DNA of 64,000 nucleotides from Cytospora piceicola (Eukaryota; Ascomycota; Sordariomycetes; Diaporthales; Cytosporaceae): assembly GCA_023375675.1 (NCBI GenBank), contig JALQBC010000020.1, forward strand, positions 186,001-250,000, read 5' to 3'. A model generated the notes under the pieces. It saw only the letters and a program-made list of their open reading frames with translations. It searched no databases and was not told where the DNA came from. The stretch's first letter is position 1, and every line of letters starts with the position of its first letter. A program made the position numbers and the translations under genes. Below are positions 45,066-58,095 of this stretch, in pieces.

Positions 45066-45692
45066 TTAAAGACCGATCACGATATTCGCCGAAACGCCAT
45101 GGAGGCTGAGTCCGCACTCCGACCTGAAGCTGCCATCCGATTTTGTCGGGTCCCGGCCTATCGTCTTGGACCAGTCCGAGATGACCACCCAGCCCCCGCC
45201 ACTGCTGCCACAGCTGTCGTTGATGAGGTCGTCGGCGCGCCAGTACTCGTTCAGAGAGCAGTCGCTCGGTGTGAACCCGTGGTTGCAGTAGTACACCTGT
45301 ACCTTGCCGCTCTTCCACGCCAGCACCCCGTCGCCGTCGACCGTGCTCCCGTCCGCGTCGCACGTGCCGTAGATGCCCGAGGTGGATCTCGCGGTCACGG
45401 CCGTGTCGAGGTCTGTATGCCAAGCGTCGTCGCCATCATCGTTGAGCTTGCGCCCGGAGCAGTGAACAACGGGGTTGGGGAAGTAATTTATGGTCTCGAA
45501 GCTCTTCGTGCTGTTGGAGACAGAATTGGCGTTTGGCGCTTGGGTTGTGTTCCAGATGGAGCCGGAGAGGATCTTGCCCGTCGGCGATGTGGTGTTCCTG
45601 GCCCGGATTTCCGTGGGTACTGCGGAGACAGGTCCAGCTCCCAAGATGGGGAGGAGGAGGAGAATAGAGGAGAAGATCAGCGAGAGACACAT
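45066..45692 (-). CDS. Small secreted cysteine-rich protein, 208 aa
   Basis: A single-exon minus-strand ORF starts at ATG 45692. Residues 1-24 (MCLSLIFSSILLLLPILGAG..) form a signal peptide with cleavage likely near VSA-VP. The mature part has six cysteines (VHCSG, GTCDA, YYCNH, SDCSL, DSCGS, SECGL), enough for three disulphides, plus several N-x-T/S sequons. Length and cysteine content fit a candidate effector or other apoplastic protein; I do not recognise a named family. It converges with the SDR gene. Two other ORFs overlap the same DNA and are shadows. Confidence 0.75.
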   Translation of the reverse strand: MCLSLIFSSILLLLPILGAGPVSAVPTEIRARNTTSPTGKILSGSIWNTTQAPNANSVSNSTKSFETINYFPNPVVHCSGRKLNDDGDDAWHTDLDTAVTARSTSGIYGTCDADGSTVDGDGVLAWKSGKVQVYYCNHGFTPSDCSLNEYWRADDLINDSCGSSGGGWVVISDWSKTIGRDPTKSDGSFRSECGLSLHGVSANIVIGL

Positions 45693-46800
45693 CTTGAAGA
45701 AGGGAGCCTGCCCGCGTGGTTATGAGAAATGAATGTGAATTTGACCGAGTGGGTTTGTGGAACTGCCAAAGAGAGTGACAAGACAGATCTGCGAGAGATC
45801 GTCGAGGGAATGGACGGGCTGGGAGGACTGGGAAAAAGAGAAGCGCGCGACGATCGTCACAGGCGAGAGGAGAAACACCGCCGGCGTTATATTGAAATAC
45901 AGACATGGGGCCGTTGTCACAACTAACGAGCAATTCCACTGGCGTGCGCATGAAACATTCAAACGCCGACAAATACATGCGAACAGGGGTCTTTTATTCG
46001 GGTTCGGAGCGTGCCGAGAGATTTAAGGCCCTGTCGACGGGATCCGCATGTATCCACTCTTTATGACTGTCAGACCATAGGGCACCAATTCATTGTTGAG
46101 ACGCCTCATCAAAGATCATATATCATCATATATCACGGATGATAGCTCTCAAGGCTCCCTCCCGTACACGCTTTCAAATTGACCTGCCAAGCATGGATGG
46201 TGGAGCAGACACCTTTGCTTTACACCCCGGGCTTGTGCCGGGTTTGTGTTCTCGCGGAACCCAGCCTTTTTGGTCCCCCCGGTATGACGGCAGCCGGAGT
46301 TCCTTTGGCCGGCGTGTGCTGCGACCGCACATTACCTATGCTCCACGCACAGGTTCGTGAGGATGCTCGCACGCCCAGCGTTATCATTCAGTTTGCATGA
46401 TCGATGAACTCTCAGTGCCACCACCAAGGCTTTCCAGGGCAGCAGTGGGAGTGGAGACTGCGGCTCGGGCCTGGGGCCTAGGGTGACGCAGGGGGCCATT
46501 TAGCTGGATCCGCGTTGCTACCTTGGGCACGGCGGGTCTCACAGCATGCACATATGCACATGTCAACTTGTTGACGGCATCGTCGTGATGCACAACTGTC
46601 CAAGGTGTTTCGTTTTGCTTGAACCGCTGGATCGTACACCTTTCGCTTAGAGAGCCCATCAATCACCTGAGTGTGTGAGGAGCCGAGAATACGAGTCTAT
46701 CTCCCATCGGAAGCCTAGGTGGGAAAGGAAGCGAAGTGCGTGCACATAATCACCAGCTATACCAAGTATAGATGGAGGAAAGATAGAAGCTCTCTGCAGT
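45693..46800. other. Intergenic, no gene seen
   Basis: About 1.1 kb. It includes the promoter of the secreted-protein gene; the small ORFs at 46139-46400 have no recognisable features. Confidence 0.5.
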
Positions 46801-46819
46801 GTTGCCCAGCTTGCATGAA

Positions 46820-48110
46820 CCTACTAAGGAATGAGCGTTACCGCCATGGAGGTGGTGTGCCGTTCTACGCGTTGGTTGTACACTTCACCATTGTCACGTT
46901 CGTCTTCGCCACAGCTCGCCAAGTGAATGTCCTCGTCTTCGACCGTCTCATCCTGGATATGGGCTGCGGAGATGTAGATATGCTTGATGTAATTCTTGCC
47001 AACATGACGAGCCTGAAGGATCGGCTGAGATACATGGGAATAACCGTATCGATCGCCTCGGGCAGCATCACTGACCCCATCTTCGGGGCTTTGACTAAAC
47101 GAACACGTGGACTGGAGACGAATGGGATGGCTGAACCTACCATTTATAATCGTTTGAACATTCACGTATTACCTATCGACGAATTTCTGAGCAAACGACC
47201 CCGGCGGGTGGACTGGGTCGGTCGGCATGCTGATATATGCCGCTGGCTCTGGTGCACTCGCATTTCCGCTCAGTTGGACTGATAATTTATATTCCTGGTC
47301 TCCCTGGCGTACGATTGTCCCCTTGGTGTTTGGCCTCACCCTCTTAATTTTCGGACACTACCAAAACATGCCATCCGAGGCGATCCTGACAGACCGTAAC
47401 TTCCGCAATAGGACAGCTGTCCCGTCCTTCGCAACTGGTGGCATGCTCGGCTTGATCCTATACACATCGCTGCAGTACCTGCCGCTGTACCATGGCCGTA
47501 CTTTCTCGAGGCACCCCTTCAGACAGCCATCTTGGCACTTCTGGCTGCCTGCTCTATCGTCGGCCTCAGCGCCCTCGTGCCAGTCACTGCCTATACCACG
47601 CGATATATGGGCTGGGCTGGCTGTCCACCGCCATCTGCATGGGGACGTGGTGCTTGGTCGGCCATGATCCCTCACGCAGTGCCGCATATATTACCCACAA
47701 TGTCTTGGAATGGGCATCGGCATCGTCTACGCTGCTGTTCAGTTCGCCACCAGGCGAGCGTCGAGCGTGTTGATGATATTGGGCTAGCGGTACATAGGAG
47801 TGCCCGTGGTTCTCTGCATCTTTGGTGTGCTCATCGGCCTGTCCAAAGCCAGGTCTGCTTGGAGCAGGCGTTGTTGTGTCCCCATCCTGTGCCCAGTCGA
47901 CCCCGTTGTCAGATGCGATTGGGACCTTGCATGTGTGGGACAATGGGCCTCTGGTCTCTGTCATACACAACCTCCTGGTAATTAGCCGCACATATATCGC
48001 TCCAGAAGTCCCTTCCCGACCTCGAGCCTCCAGCATGAACACCGAGGCCAACGCCAACGCGGCCAGACTCGACTTCCAGCGGGGCACAACGTCAAGGTCC
48101 TTAATTTAGG
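46820..48110 (+). pseudogene. Decayed MFS drug-type transporter
   Basis: Plus-strand fragments in different frames resemble successive parts of a 14-segment fungal MFS drug/siderophore-type transporter: 'DVILANMTSLKDRLRYMGI' and 'SIASGSITDPIFGAL' (about 46980-47090), 'FLSKRPRRVDWVG' (about 47190), then after a frameshift 'AAGSGALAFPLSW', 'LYSWSPWRTIVPLVFG', 'NRTAVPSFATGGMLGLILY' (47235-47480) and, after further shifts, 'ACSIVGLSALVPV', 'WLSTAICMGTWCLVGHD' and a tail 'APEVPSRPRASSMNTEANA' (about 48001). Part of the region around 47100-47150 appears deleted. There is no intact ORF, and no start region is recognisable. Confidence 0.75.
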
Positions 48111-51100
48111 CAACACAGGCATGGCTGCAAGTATATCGCCCACGATCCAATCAATTTGGTAGAATTGCTCCCAGAAAAGATGTGTTGTCCGGGACCACCC
48201 CCCCCTCGAAGTATAATAAAGGGGCCAGGGTTAGGTATTGGCCACGCATGACGGATTGACTTATTGGATTCACATTGGTTCCTAAATTGATATCAATGAG
48301 GCCTACCATTTATAGTGTGTCTGTTAGTCTCGCCACGTTGATATGTCGTTGGTTGAGCGGCAAACAATTCGACCTTGACGTCCGGAACCATGAAGGAGCC
48401 CTGGAGGGAGAGGGCAGCTCGAAGCGAGGGTTGTCTTGGCGTCACTGCAGCTCGCCAGAAGAGGACTACAGAAACAGAAACAGAAACAGATAAGTAGAAA
48501 CACCCCCTTTTCCCCTTTGCCTATCTACCTATTCAGGCGGACGTTGAGTGGTTCGCCTTTGATCAATAAGACATTGCATGCATTCAAGGTCACAGGGGCA
48601 ACGAGACCGGCAAGATATGCTTCGCATTGCTGATGACACCTGCTCATTTCTGCAGCCGCCCTGTGAAGATGGAGATATACACAGTACCCTAGGGTAGACA
48701 GGGTAGACAGTCTGACAGCTAATTGACAGCTTATGAACGGCAGGTTGAGAGGGTCAGCCCAGTCTTGTGAGACATTTACATCTATGCTGACCGACGCTGA
48801 CATCCGTATACCGCAGTATACTACCGGTCATAAAGCCGTGAGCTCAACGTTGGAGGGAAGATCCCTCTTTGGAGCGCGGGACGTTGGGCGTCAATGGCCG
48901 AAGGCGGGGAAGAAAGCGTGAATTCAAACGGTTGGCTATCGTCTCGATAGCGGCTGTTGCACAATTGCACAAGTTCTCATCAACCTTTGGGCAGCAAGAG
49001 CCGGGGCGAATCAACAGCAGTGGATACTCGAGTCAGGGCTTGGCCTGTCGAGCGAGCTTCTTTGATTCCCGAACGAGGTTGACGTCAGGAGCCAGCCAAC
49101 CAGCCAACCTGCCAACGTGACATTGTATGTAGCAGCAGAGGACGGACGATACTTGGTAGTAAACGGGTGACCACCGACATGTCACTACAAGTAAAACGCT
49201 AACCACGAATCATGCCATTGGTATTTCCCGCAATATGGCCCCAGGTGGTACTGGCATTGATACCTGTAGATCGCACTTCGGAGTAGTGGGCAGATCTCCG
49301 CCAATTTCCAATTTGCTTCCCGGGCTTCATCAGCTCGCCCAGCACGCACCGCGACGTGATACTAATGATGATGTGCGCCGTGTGCGTGCCAGCGCGTTCT
49401 CTCCCACCCACGTTTAAATATAGCTTGGAGTTGCAGTCCTTTTCATTGCCGAGATGTCTGGGCAGGGTAGGAGAACTCACCCATCGTGGGCAGTCCGGTG
49501 CAGCGGGCCGTTGACATTCGATGGTCGATCAAAAGGTCCAGAATTGGCGAGGCGTTCTGGCCTAAGCGCTGATCGAAGGGACGGGCGGCTTCGGACGAGG
49601 CTGTGATAGGTTGGCCAGCGGAGCGACCAGGCCGTCACCAGACCGCCTGCTGAGTCTTGTCATGCTGTCGGCGAAGGAGCTCTTGATCCGAGTTTGACAC
49701 GTCTGCATGCCGGACTCACCACAGACATCAAGTCTGAGAAGACAGCGAGGCAATTGAGTACCTCTGACAGCGCTATAGGCCTGCTATCAGAAAGAAGCAA
49801 GCGGCATTTAGTGGGGATATCATAGATCTGGAAGGGCAATGCCGAGCGACCGGGAGCCCCGATGCGAGGAGGTCCGACACCCGAATTCACCAACATGAAA
49901 AGGCCGGGTTGAAGGAGGGGACGGATCGTTCCGGAACAGGGAGATGCTCACGGCAGGACGGACGCTGTTGATGGCAGCCTGATATGAGGCAGCTGTCAAG
50001 CTGTCAAGCCATCAAGCCGGCGACGTCGGTGGCGACAGCCACTTTGACAATTTGTCCGCGGTCAAAGACAACTTGACACAGCACATGGTACATGTAAGCC
50101 GGGAGGGAACACCTAGGTACCTAGGTAGTCTCATAGTTAGGTGAGGTGCATGCCGTTGTAGGGTATCGACTAAGTACCGAGGCAGGTACTCAGGGTGCTC
50201 TAATTCAAGGCATGGAAAACTGAGGTTCGGCTGTCAGCGAACGCAGTGTTGGTCGCTGACTACGGGCCATTTTATCAGGCAGACCTCGGGACTTAGAGAC
50301 CGACAGGTACAAGGTGCCAGGTATCTACCTAGGCAGGTAAGTCCATGGTACTAGGTTCGGTAGGATTGGGGGTTGCGTTGCAATGCACTGCAATGGAAAG
50401 TGTTGTTGGTTCCGATGAATTGGCCATGATCAATCCGTAACTGCCTGTATGTAGACCCGTTTGCAGACTGGTTGAGGCTCCCAGCCAGCCAAGCCGGTTC
50501 ACGGCTTGCCCAAGCGGGTCGCCCAGGCGGTCGGTCGTGGAAGGCGTCGTATAACTGCCTGCATGACTGCCTTGTTTACTTAGGTCCCGCTGGGAGCATC
50601 GGGAAGGAAGAAAGCGGGATATTGCCAACCTTCCAACCAACCTTCCAAGACTCCAGATTCCATTCCTGAATGAGGCAGGCGTTCCAACTCAAGAGGATGA
50701 ATACGGTCGGTAGCTCACCTTGGCACACTCCTCACGGCTCACGGCTCACGGCTCACGGCTCACGGCTCACGAACGCAGTAACGTGGCAGACAGTGCATGA
50801 AGGTGTCATGAGGCAGGTGGTGTGCACAGTGGAGTAGAAGTAGTTGCGCGTCTAAATTGTATCGTAACAGGCCCTTGAATGGCAGATGGTACGGCGAAAA
50901 GTGGTCTTGGCGCGGCGACCCGTACAGTGTCAAGAGATCCCAAGCTCGCCTGGCCCGCTGGCTCGTTCAGCAGATCAGATCCGGAGTCCTGTCCTGAGCT
51001 CTTTGCTCTCGTAGCGTGTGTGAACCCCTGGTTTCGCTGGCTTAGTGCCCAACTGTGAGAGCCCAGAAGCCCCGGGGCCCTTTTGCCTGCAGCACAACGC

Positions 51101-52328
51101 CCTGCGAGCCCACATGTGGCCAGTGCCCACCTGTTTCGCCCAGCACGGAGCAACCAAGGGTTTTCTTGTTAGGGATTTGGGGGGGGGGAAGGGGGGAAAG
51201 GAAGGAGGGGGTGGGGGTTTTGTTGTGGTGAAGGCGTGAGGTTAGGTTAGGTCGACTTTCTGGAGAGTGGAGGGCTCCGCTCAGTGTGAATCCTTTTTCC
51301 ACTCCCCGTCCCCCCCAAAACACGCCTTTCTCCTCTTTCCGCAACTGCCCTCTCGCTCGTACCTTTCTTTTCCCTTCCTCCTCAAACCAAACCACAACTG
51401 CACCTCCCGCCAATCTTGAACGTCGTCTCGACCCAACGGACGGCGAAGGAGACTCGACTAGGAAAGACCACCAGTGTGTCTCTTCATTCTTCATATCATC
51501 CATCTTCTTTTTCTGCATTTGCGATATTTTCTTCCATCCATCTTCCTCTCCGTGATCGTTACGCCTGACCACCGCGGCTTTCGTCATCCATCCTCAACCC
51601 GCCCACCGAATCACCGAACAAGCGAACCGACCGAAACCACGAACTTCACCTGAAAAACCACTCTGAAAGCAGTATTCTCAATACGTTAGTACCATATCTA
51701 ATTCCTGGTCCTCCCCTACACATTCATGCACACTTCACATATGCATTTCTCTGTCTCTCGGGTTGGCAATCGTGTAAACGAGCCTTTCATCAAGCCAAGT
51801 CAGGTCAGATTGAATCGGGTTGTCCGGTCATTCAAAACCTCCAGCCGCATCTGGCCTCCTCAGTCCAGCCCGGCCCCGGGGCGCTTGCCTTAATTCCACC
51901 TTAATCACCGCTACCCGCCTGCCCGCCCGCTACTAAGGCTGGCAGCTTGTCGGACTTTCTTGCTTCCAGGGACCTAAGGGTCCTAAAATAGAGCTACCTG
52001 AGTCTGCCATCAGCCCACCACCACCTCACACTCAGCGGCACAGCACAGCACAGCACAGTACAACACCCTTGATAACCCGATTAATGCTCCACCAAACCTG
52101 CGCTTCCCTGCATTTTTCGTGATTGCATCACACCGCCCTCATCACTCTGTCCTCTCAACTCACCTAACAACCCAACAACTCAACTGCCGTTTTTACAACT
52201 TTATCTAACTCCCCATGTGCAAACAGTCTTTCAGCCTCCGAACCTGATTCGACCCGACTACTTCTCGGTCGCCAACAACCAGCTCCCTTCCTCTTCGTGG
52301 GACCGAACCATCCCTAACATCTGCCAAG
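48111..52328. other. Gene-poor region and casein-kinase promoter/5' leader
   Basis: About 4.2 kb without a supported gene. It holds simple repeats (CTCACGG array at 50731-50771), CCTAGGTA palindromes near 50110 and 50326, a GGTTAGGTTAGG stretch at 51240-51251, and from 51290 a pyrimidine-rich CT/CA-rich zone typical of the promoter and long 5' UTR of a highly expressed housekeeping gene. A 5'-UTR intron is possible (GTTAGT at 51684). The small ORFs on both strands look fortuitous. Confidence 0.6.
50731..50771. repeat. 7-bp tandem repeat CTCACGG x6
   Basis: Six near-perfect head-to-tail copies in the gene-poor region upstream of the casein kinase gene. Confidence 0.9.
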
Positions 52329-53875
52329 ATGACGACCATGGTACGTTGTTAATTTCGAGGACTTCGGACCCCATCCAGCCTTGACTACGCGTTTACCATC
52401 TTCGCCTTGCGTGTTCTACCGTAGTGGCATACATTTCGGTGTCTGGGCCATACTAGAAGATAGGATGAACGTGTCGTCCAAGGCTGTGCACATCTAGTCC
52501 GCTGCATCTCTGGTACGCACTTTAGCTAACTCTTCATTGGGTTCAGGACCTCCGCGTCGGTAACAAATACCGCATCGGACGCAAGATCGGCTCTGGATCT
52601 TTCGGTGACATCTACCTCGGCACCAACATCATCTCCGGCGAGGAGATTGCCATCAAGCTTGAGAGCGTCAAGGCCAAGCACCCCCAGCTTGAATACGAAG
52701 CCCGAGTCTACAAGTCCCTTGCTGGCGGTGTCGGAATCCCATTCGTCCGTTGGTTTGGAACCGAGTGTGATTACAATGCCATGGTCCTGGACCTCCTCGG
52801 TCCCAGTTTGGAGGATCTCTTCAACTTCTGCAACCGCAAGTTCTCGCTGAAGACTGTCCTCCTGCTGGCTGACCAGCTCATCTCCCGCATCGAGTATATC
52901 CACGCGAAGTCCTTCATCCACCGTGATATCAAGCCGGACAACTTCCTGATGGGCATTGGAAAGCGTGGAAACCAGGTCAATGTCATTGACTTTGGTCTTG
53001 CCAAGAAGTACCGTGACCCCAAGACGCACTTCCACATCCCGTACAGGGAGAACAAGAACCTGACGGGTACCGCCCGTTACGCCTCCATCAACACTCATCT
53101 TGGTGTCGGTATGTGTTAATAATCCACCCACCCAGAATTAACTGGCCAACGTCCACTGACCATGATATAGAGCAATCCCGCCGAGATGACATGGAGTCTC
53201 TTGGTTACGTCATGCTTTACTTCTGCCGTGGCTCTCTGCCCTGGCAGGGTCTCAAGGCTGCTACCAAGAAGCAGAAGTACGACCGCATCATGGAGAAGAA
53301 GATGACTACCCCGACCGAGGTCCTGTGCCGTGGCTTCCCCAACGAGTTCGCCATCTACCTCAACTACACTCGATCCCTGCGCTTCGACGACAAGCCTGAC
53401 TACAGCTACCTGCGCAAGATCTTCCGTGATCTCTTCGTCCGTGAGGGCTTCCAGTACGACTACGTCTTCGACTGGACCGTCTACAAGTACCAGAAGAACG
53501 CTGCCCAGATCAAGCGGGACGAGCAGACCGATGACAAGAACGCCTCTGGTGCTGCTACTGGACAGCCCACCACGGCCACGGCCACCAAGGCCACTCCTGC
53601 CATCCAGAGCAACCGCGCTCGCAAGATGATCGCCGATACTCCGGAACAGCGTGGTGTCGGGACAAGCGATAGGATGTGAGTGTCAAATAAGCCCGGCCCA
53701 CAGCATTCCTTGTAAGGAATCTCCTTCGAGTTTGGTGTGCTTCATAACGCTGGCCGAGGGAAAATGCTGACACGAGTGCTGACCGTCAGTCTCCGATAAT
53801 AGGCTGCGCTCCTCCACCAGAGGGCAAGGCGCTGGCTCGGGTTACGCTTCCGGCTCCTACCAACGACCCAAGTGA
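52329..53875 (+). CDS. Casein kinase 1 (delta/epsilon, HRR25/CkiA type), 383 aa
   Basis: Join 52329-52340, 52547-53108, 53171-53675, 53803-53875 (1152 nt). The first coding exon is only 12 nt (MTTM), followed by a 206-nt intron. The kinase domain is complete: '[13 protein letters not shown]', Lys in 'EIAIKLE', '[13 protein letters not shown]', '[12 protein letters not shown]', '[12 protein letters not shown]', the CK1-specific '[13 protein letters not shown]' instead of APE, and '[16 protein letters not shown]'. After about residue 295 comes an Ala/Thr-rich regulatory tail ending [10 protein letters not shown]1 phosphorylates acidic or pre-primed serine/threonine sites and acts in clock, trafficking and DNA-repair pathways. 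The neighbouring core genes suggest an old, stable chromosomal segment. Confidence 0.97.
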
Positions 53876-56064
53876 ACGCGGCACGGCCTTCGGACTCAGA
53901 TTGTTTTACTGTGGAAAGATTGTTTATCCCTGAGCGACTCTAGTAGATGGCACGCCGTAATGTCACGGGGCAGTCTGCTGGCGTTTCCTCTTATTTGGCA
54001 ACATGCCGTCGCTCAGGGATTCCATTTTACGAACATCTACACTCCACAACCCCTGTCTCAGGGATTATTCTCGTTATTCGACGTCTTTTTTCGGTTAATA
54101 CTCTCATGGCTCGGTCAGTTTGGAGAGAGTCGACGGCTGGATCACTGGCATTGGGCCATTTAGATCCGGTCTGCGCTCATTCCGACATCGGCTGAACGGC
54201 ACGCCCGGTACTTCAATTGCTGGAGTATCGACATGTGAGGGATATTAGTTTCGTTAGTGGAAAAGCAGAAGCACCACCAGCTTCACTGCCAAACGAACCG
54301 AACAGAGCACAAGGTCACTGGAGCCAGTCTCGACACAGTCACGACTCTCCAGGTACGATCAGCTCCGTCGTTGCGACAGCCCGGTTAGACTTGGGAAAGC
54401 CTGCCCGCCGCATCTCCTTCAAACCAATTGTTTCCTTGTTTTTTTTCTCTGATTACTGCAATCCGGTTGGACTTTGTGGACTCGTTTCTGGGGAGGTAAT
54501 GCTTGGGAGATGCCGACTGCTCGGGTCTCGGACATGATTTAGACTTTCCAGGCCACATTCACGGCGAGGGATTCAGTGTTGTTCAGTGTCGTTGACTAGT
54601 CGACGATACATCTGACTGCTGTGTCCCAGTCGTCCAACGGAATTGTTATTGAGCTGGATCCACGGAGGACCAAATACAGGGCTGTTCCTGACAGGTTCTC
54701 GCGTCCGGGGAGGTTTGGTGGCTTTTCAGGACCTGGCATGTTGATTCTTAGTTGCCACAATCCACTCCTAGCACTGTCGGGGTTATCGACGTCGACCTTT
54801 AACATGGCAGCTTGTCTATCCCCTCCGCCCGTCAACCTACTTGCGACCTCGGGTTGTGTTACAGGTGCAGGCGGAGGAATGAGGGTTCCAACCCTGGACA
54901 TAGCCATGGGACTGGTCAGTCGATATCAAGAAAACGAAACACTCCTTAGAGAAATTGCTAGTCTATCACCAAAATAAAATTGCTTCTACACACCCACACA
55001 CAAACTGGCCCTTTCTTGTTTGGCTCCCGCCTCACTGCGTCCTGATGTTCAGGGTATATTAAGCCCCAAGACCACAGTCGCAAGGTTATCCTTGAGAGGT
55101 AGGAAGCTTCCCGGTCAATGTGCCAAGACAACCTTCGCTTGGGTTCAGTAATTCTGCATTTCTTGCTACTGGTGACATCAAGGCCGGAGAGAGAATGACA
55201 TGGCGGTCATGGTCCAACACATGCCAAGGCAAGAAAACACTGAGGGTATCGATGAGACATGCGTGACACGGAATTGCTCTTCAGACCAGAGGCGAACGCA
55301 CAATGACGGTGTTTGGTTCACTGGCGATATAGACTCTCGTGAGCCCGGAGCCATCCAAGCAGCCCAAGCTGCGGCCCTCGATCGATGTCTCAAACTAGGA
55401 GCTCAAGTAGAGGACATCTGGAAGCCACGATCCCTCTACCAGTGACTACCAACCAGGAACTACCAACCAGGAACTACCTACCTAGGTACCTGGGTAGGTA
55501 GTCATCATGATGCCTTGTACCATGTGCCTTCTGCCTTCTCATTTAATTCCTCCACCCGGGCTCTCCAAACCTTGGAAGTCATGCTGCTTGGTCGTGTGAT
55601 CGATCTCCCGTCCGAAGACAGTCACAAATAAGAACTCTCTTGAGCTTTTCGAGTCATGTTCTATCTCTGAGCCTGTTCCCATCTCATTTACAGGCATACT
55701 TCATCACGAACACATGCTTACCGAGTTTTGGCACGAAAGTCACCGTCGGACGATCAAAGAGATCTCGGTAGCATCCGAGTTAAATCACGGAATAACCCCA
55801 CCATCAAACAGATCAGATCAGATCAGATCAGGCAAGGTCCGCAAGGACGACTCGGAGCGGCTTTCGGGCCGTAGCGCACTTGAGCTTGTGTGTGTGTGTA
55901 GCGCCGCAGCGTCCAAAGACCCCCACCAAGACCCTTGTTCCTCCGGTCGTGGTCCGTCTCCCAGTGCCAGTGCCAGTGCCACCACCACATGCAGTCACCC
56001 AACGCATCCCGACACCGCCCACCATCTGCTGGCCTACTGCCACCCTTAACTAACAAGTAACACC
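53876..56064. other. Intergenic, no gene seen
   Basis: About 2.2 kb. It contains a CCTAGGTA-type palindrome (55478-55502), a (GATCA)n run (55806-55830) and GTGCCA repeats near 55960. ORFs at 53947-54977 and 55200-55445 have no features. Confidence 0.6.
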
Positions 56065-58095
56065 ATGAACCCAGCCCTCTCGCTGGACCTCTTCGTCCTC
56101 ACCTTCAACTGCGCCAAGGCCATAATCGATGTAGACGTCTTTGCACAACACCTGCGCGAGGCGCTGCAGGAGCATGGACAAAGCAGGGAAGGGGAGGTAC
56201 CGGACCATCTTGACGACCGGCCACAGGAGGATGAGGATGAAGATGTCGATCTGCCCGACCTGGTTGTGTTGTGAGTGCCCTGATGCCATCAATTGACCCC
56301 TTTTAATTGACCACTATCCCTCTGGGGCCTCTCGGGAGTGTATACGGCCGGCTGACCCCGTCCTTCAGTTCGCTACAGGAGATATCGCCCCTGGCACACG
56401 GCTTCGTCGGCGGCTACCTGCTGAACCCCTACCTCACGCCCTTCAAGGAGGCACTGAACCTCGCCGCCACCGGGGTCCAGCAGTCCCAGGCCAAGAACGG
56501 GCCGGGGCCGAGCCCGCAGCGGTCGGCGTCGACGACCCCCAGCGTCTGGCGCCGGCAGCAGCCGGACTACCCGTACAAGCTCGTCGAGGCCCGGAACGTC
56601 GGCATGACCGCCATCCTGCTGTTCGCGAGGAAGCCGGACGCGATACACCACATCCAGCTGGCCGAGTGCGCCTTCGGGATCGCCAACATGGGCAACAAGG
56701 GCGCCGTGGCGCTGCGGGTCACGTACTCGGACGCCGGCACGGCGGCGGGCGGGGACGGCGAGGCGGGCGACGGGCCGGCTGGGGGCCCGCCTGGCACCGC
56801 GGGGGCGGCGGAGAGGAGGACGACGGAGCTCACGTTCGTGGCTACGCACCTGGCTGCCATGGAGTACAACCTGCGGCGGAGGAATGCCAATTGGGCTACT
56901 ATCATGGTATGTTCTGGTTTCTAGACTGTCTATCTCTTCCCGACGATGGTCTGCTGTCACGCGCAGAGGCCAGCCACACTGACCAAGCCTACAGTCTTCA
57001 TGCACGTTCGAAAATCCGAAATTGATCCTCCCTGAGGAGTTTCATACTGCCGAGCCCGGCATCAAGAATGTGATCGAGTCGTCGTTAAACAGCCTCTCGT
57101 CTTCCTCCTCGGCGACACCTGTCGAGGGCAAACAAACCGACGGGGGCAGGGACATCCCCCTCCCGACCGAAGACGAGCGTGCCGCCTTCCTCGCGCGCGA
57201 GGAGCGGGCCAAGTCGATCCCGGCGGACTACTCGCGGCGGCTGCACGACGCCAGCATCTTCAAGCCGGGCGCGCACCTGTTCGTGGCGGGGGACCTGAAC
57301 TACCGCGTCGACACGGAGAGGCCGCCGGCGCTGGCGCGGTTCCCGACGCTGGAGCCGGGCAGCTACCGGGCGTTCCTGGCGAGGGACCAGCTCACGCGGG
57401 AGAGGCTCGCGGGGCGGACGCTGCACGGGCTGTCCGAGGCCGAGGTCCGGTTCCCGCCGACGTACAAGATCAAGCACCTGGGGCCCGAGGGGGCGGCGGA
57501 GGCGGTCAACAGGGCCGGGTTCGAGTCCGGGAGGGACGCGGGCCCGTGGAAGTGGGCGGCCCACCGCTGGCCCGGGTGGTGCGACCGGATCCTCTACCTC
57601 GACATGCCGCCGTGGGTGAGGCGCGGGGGCGGCGGGGGCGGCGGGGGCCCGCCGCCGAAGCACGCCGCCATGGCCGTCCGCGCGTACAGCTCGATGCCGG
57701 CCATGGCCAGCTCGGACCACCAGCCCGTCTACCTCCGGGTGTCGGTGCCGCTCCTGACGCCGCAGGAGCTGTCGCCGCCGGCGGGCTGGGAGGAGGGCAC
57801 GGAGGAGGAGGAGGGCACGGAGGAGGAGGAGGGAGGGGAAGAGGGAGGAGAGGGAGAAGAAGGAGGAGGAGAAGGGGCCGCCGGGAAGAAGGCGGCGGCG
57901 GTGGTGGACCCCCGGCTGCGGCTGCCGGTGCCCATCGACACGGGGGCGTGGGAGCGCCGGGCGACGGCCAGGAAGCGCGAGGTGATGACGGGCATGACGA
58001 CGCTGTTCTTCTCGACGAGGGAGGGGGCCGTGGTGATGGGCACGGTGGCCGTGGTGTCGCTGCTGAGCTGGTGGCTGTACCAGGGGCTCCTGTAG
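56065..58095 (+). CDS. Inositol-polyphosphate 5-phosphatase with C-terminal membrane anchor, 614 aa
   Basis: Join 56065-56270, 56369-56906, 56995-58095 (1845 nt). All catalytic motifs of the family are in order: 'VFSLQEISPL' (metal-binding Glu), 'IANMGNKGAVALRV', 'THLAA..YNLRRRN', 'FVAGDLNYRV', 'RFPPTYKIK', 'WPGWCDRILY' and 'SSDHQPV'. The enzyme removes the 5-phosphate from PI(4,5)P2 or inositol polyphosphates. A single C-terminal hydrophobic segment 'AVVMGTVAVVSLLSWWLY' makes it a tail-anchored protein, as in yeast Inp54, an ER PI(4,5)P2 5-phosphatase. Insertions include a Gly/Pro run and a long Glu/Gly tract (about residues 500-540) encoded by GAGGAG repeats. Very high GC3 here produces long antisense shadow ORFs. 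Confidence 0.93.
57789..57873 (+). repeat. GAG/GGA-rich low-complexity coding tract
   Basis: Nearly pure purine stretch in the 5-phosphatase gene encoding an Glu/Gly-rich linker between the catalytic domain and the tail anchor. It is prone to length variation in steps of three. Confidence 0.85.
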
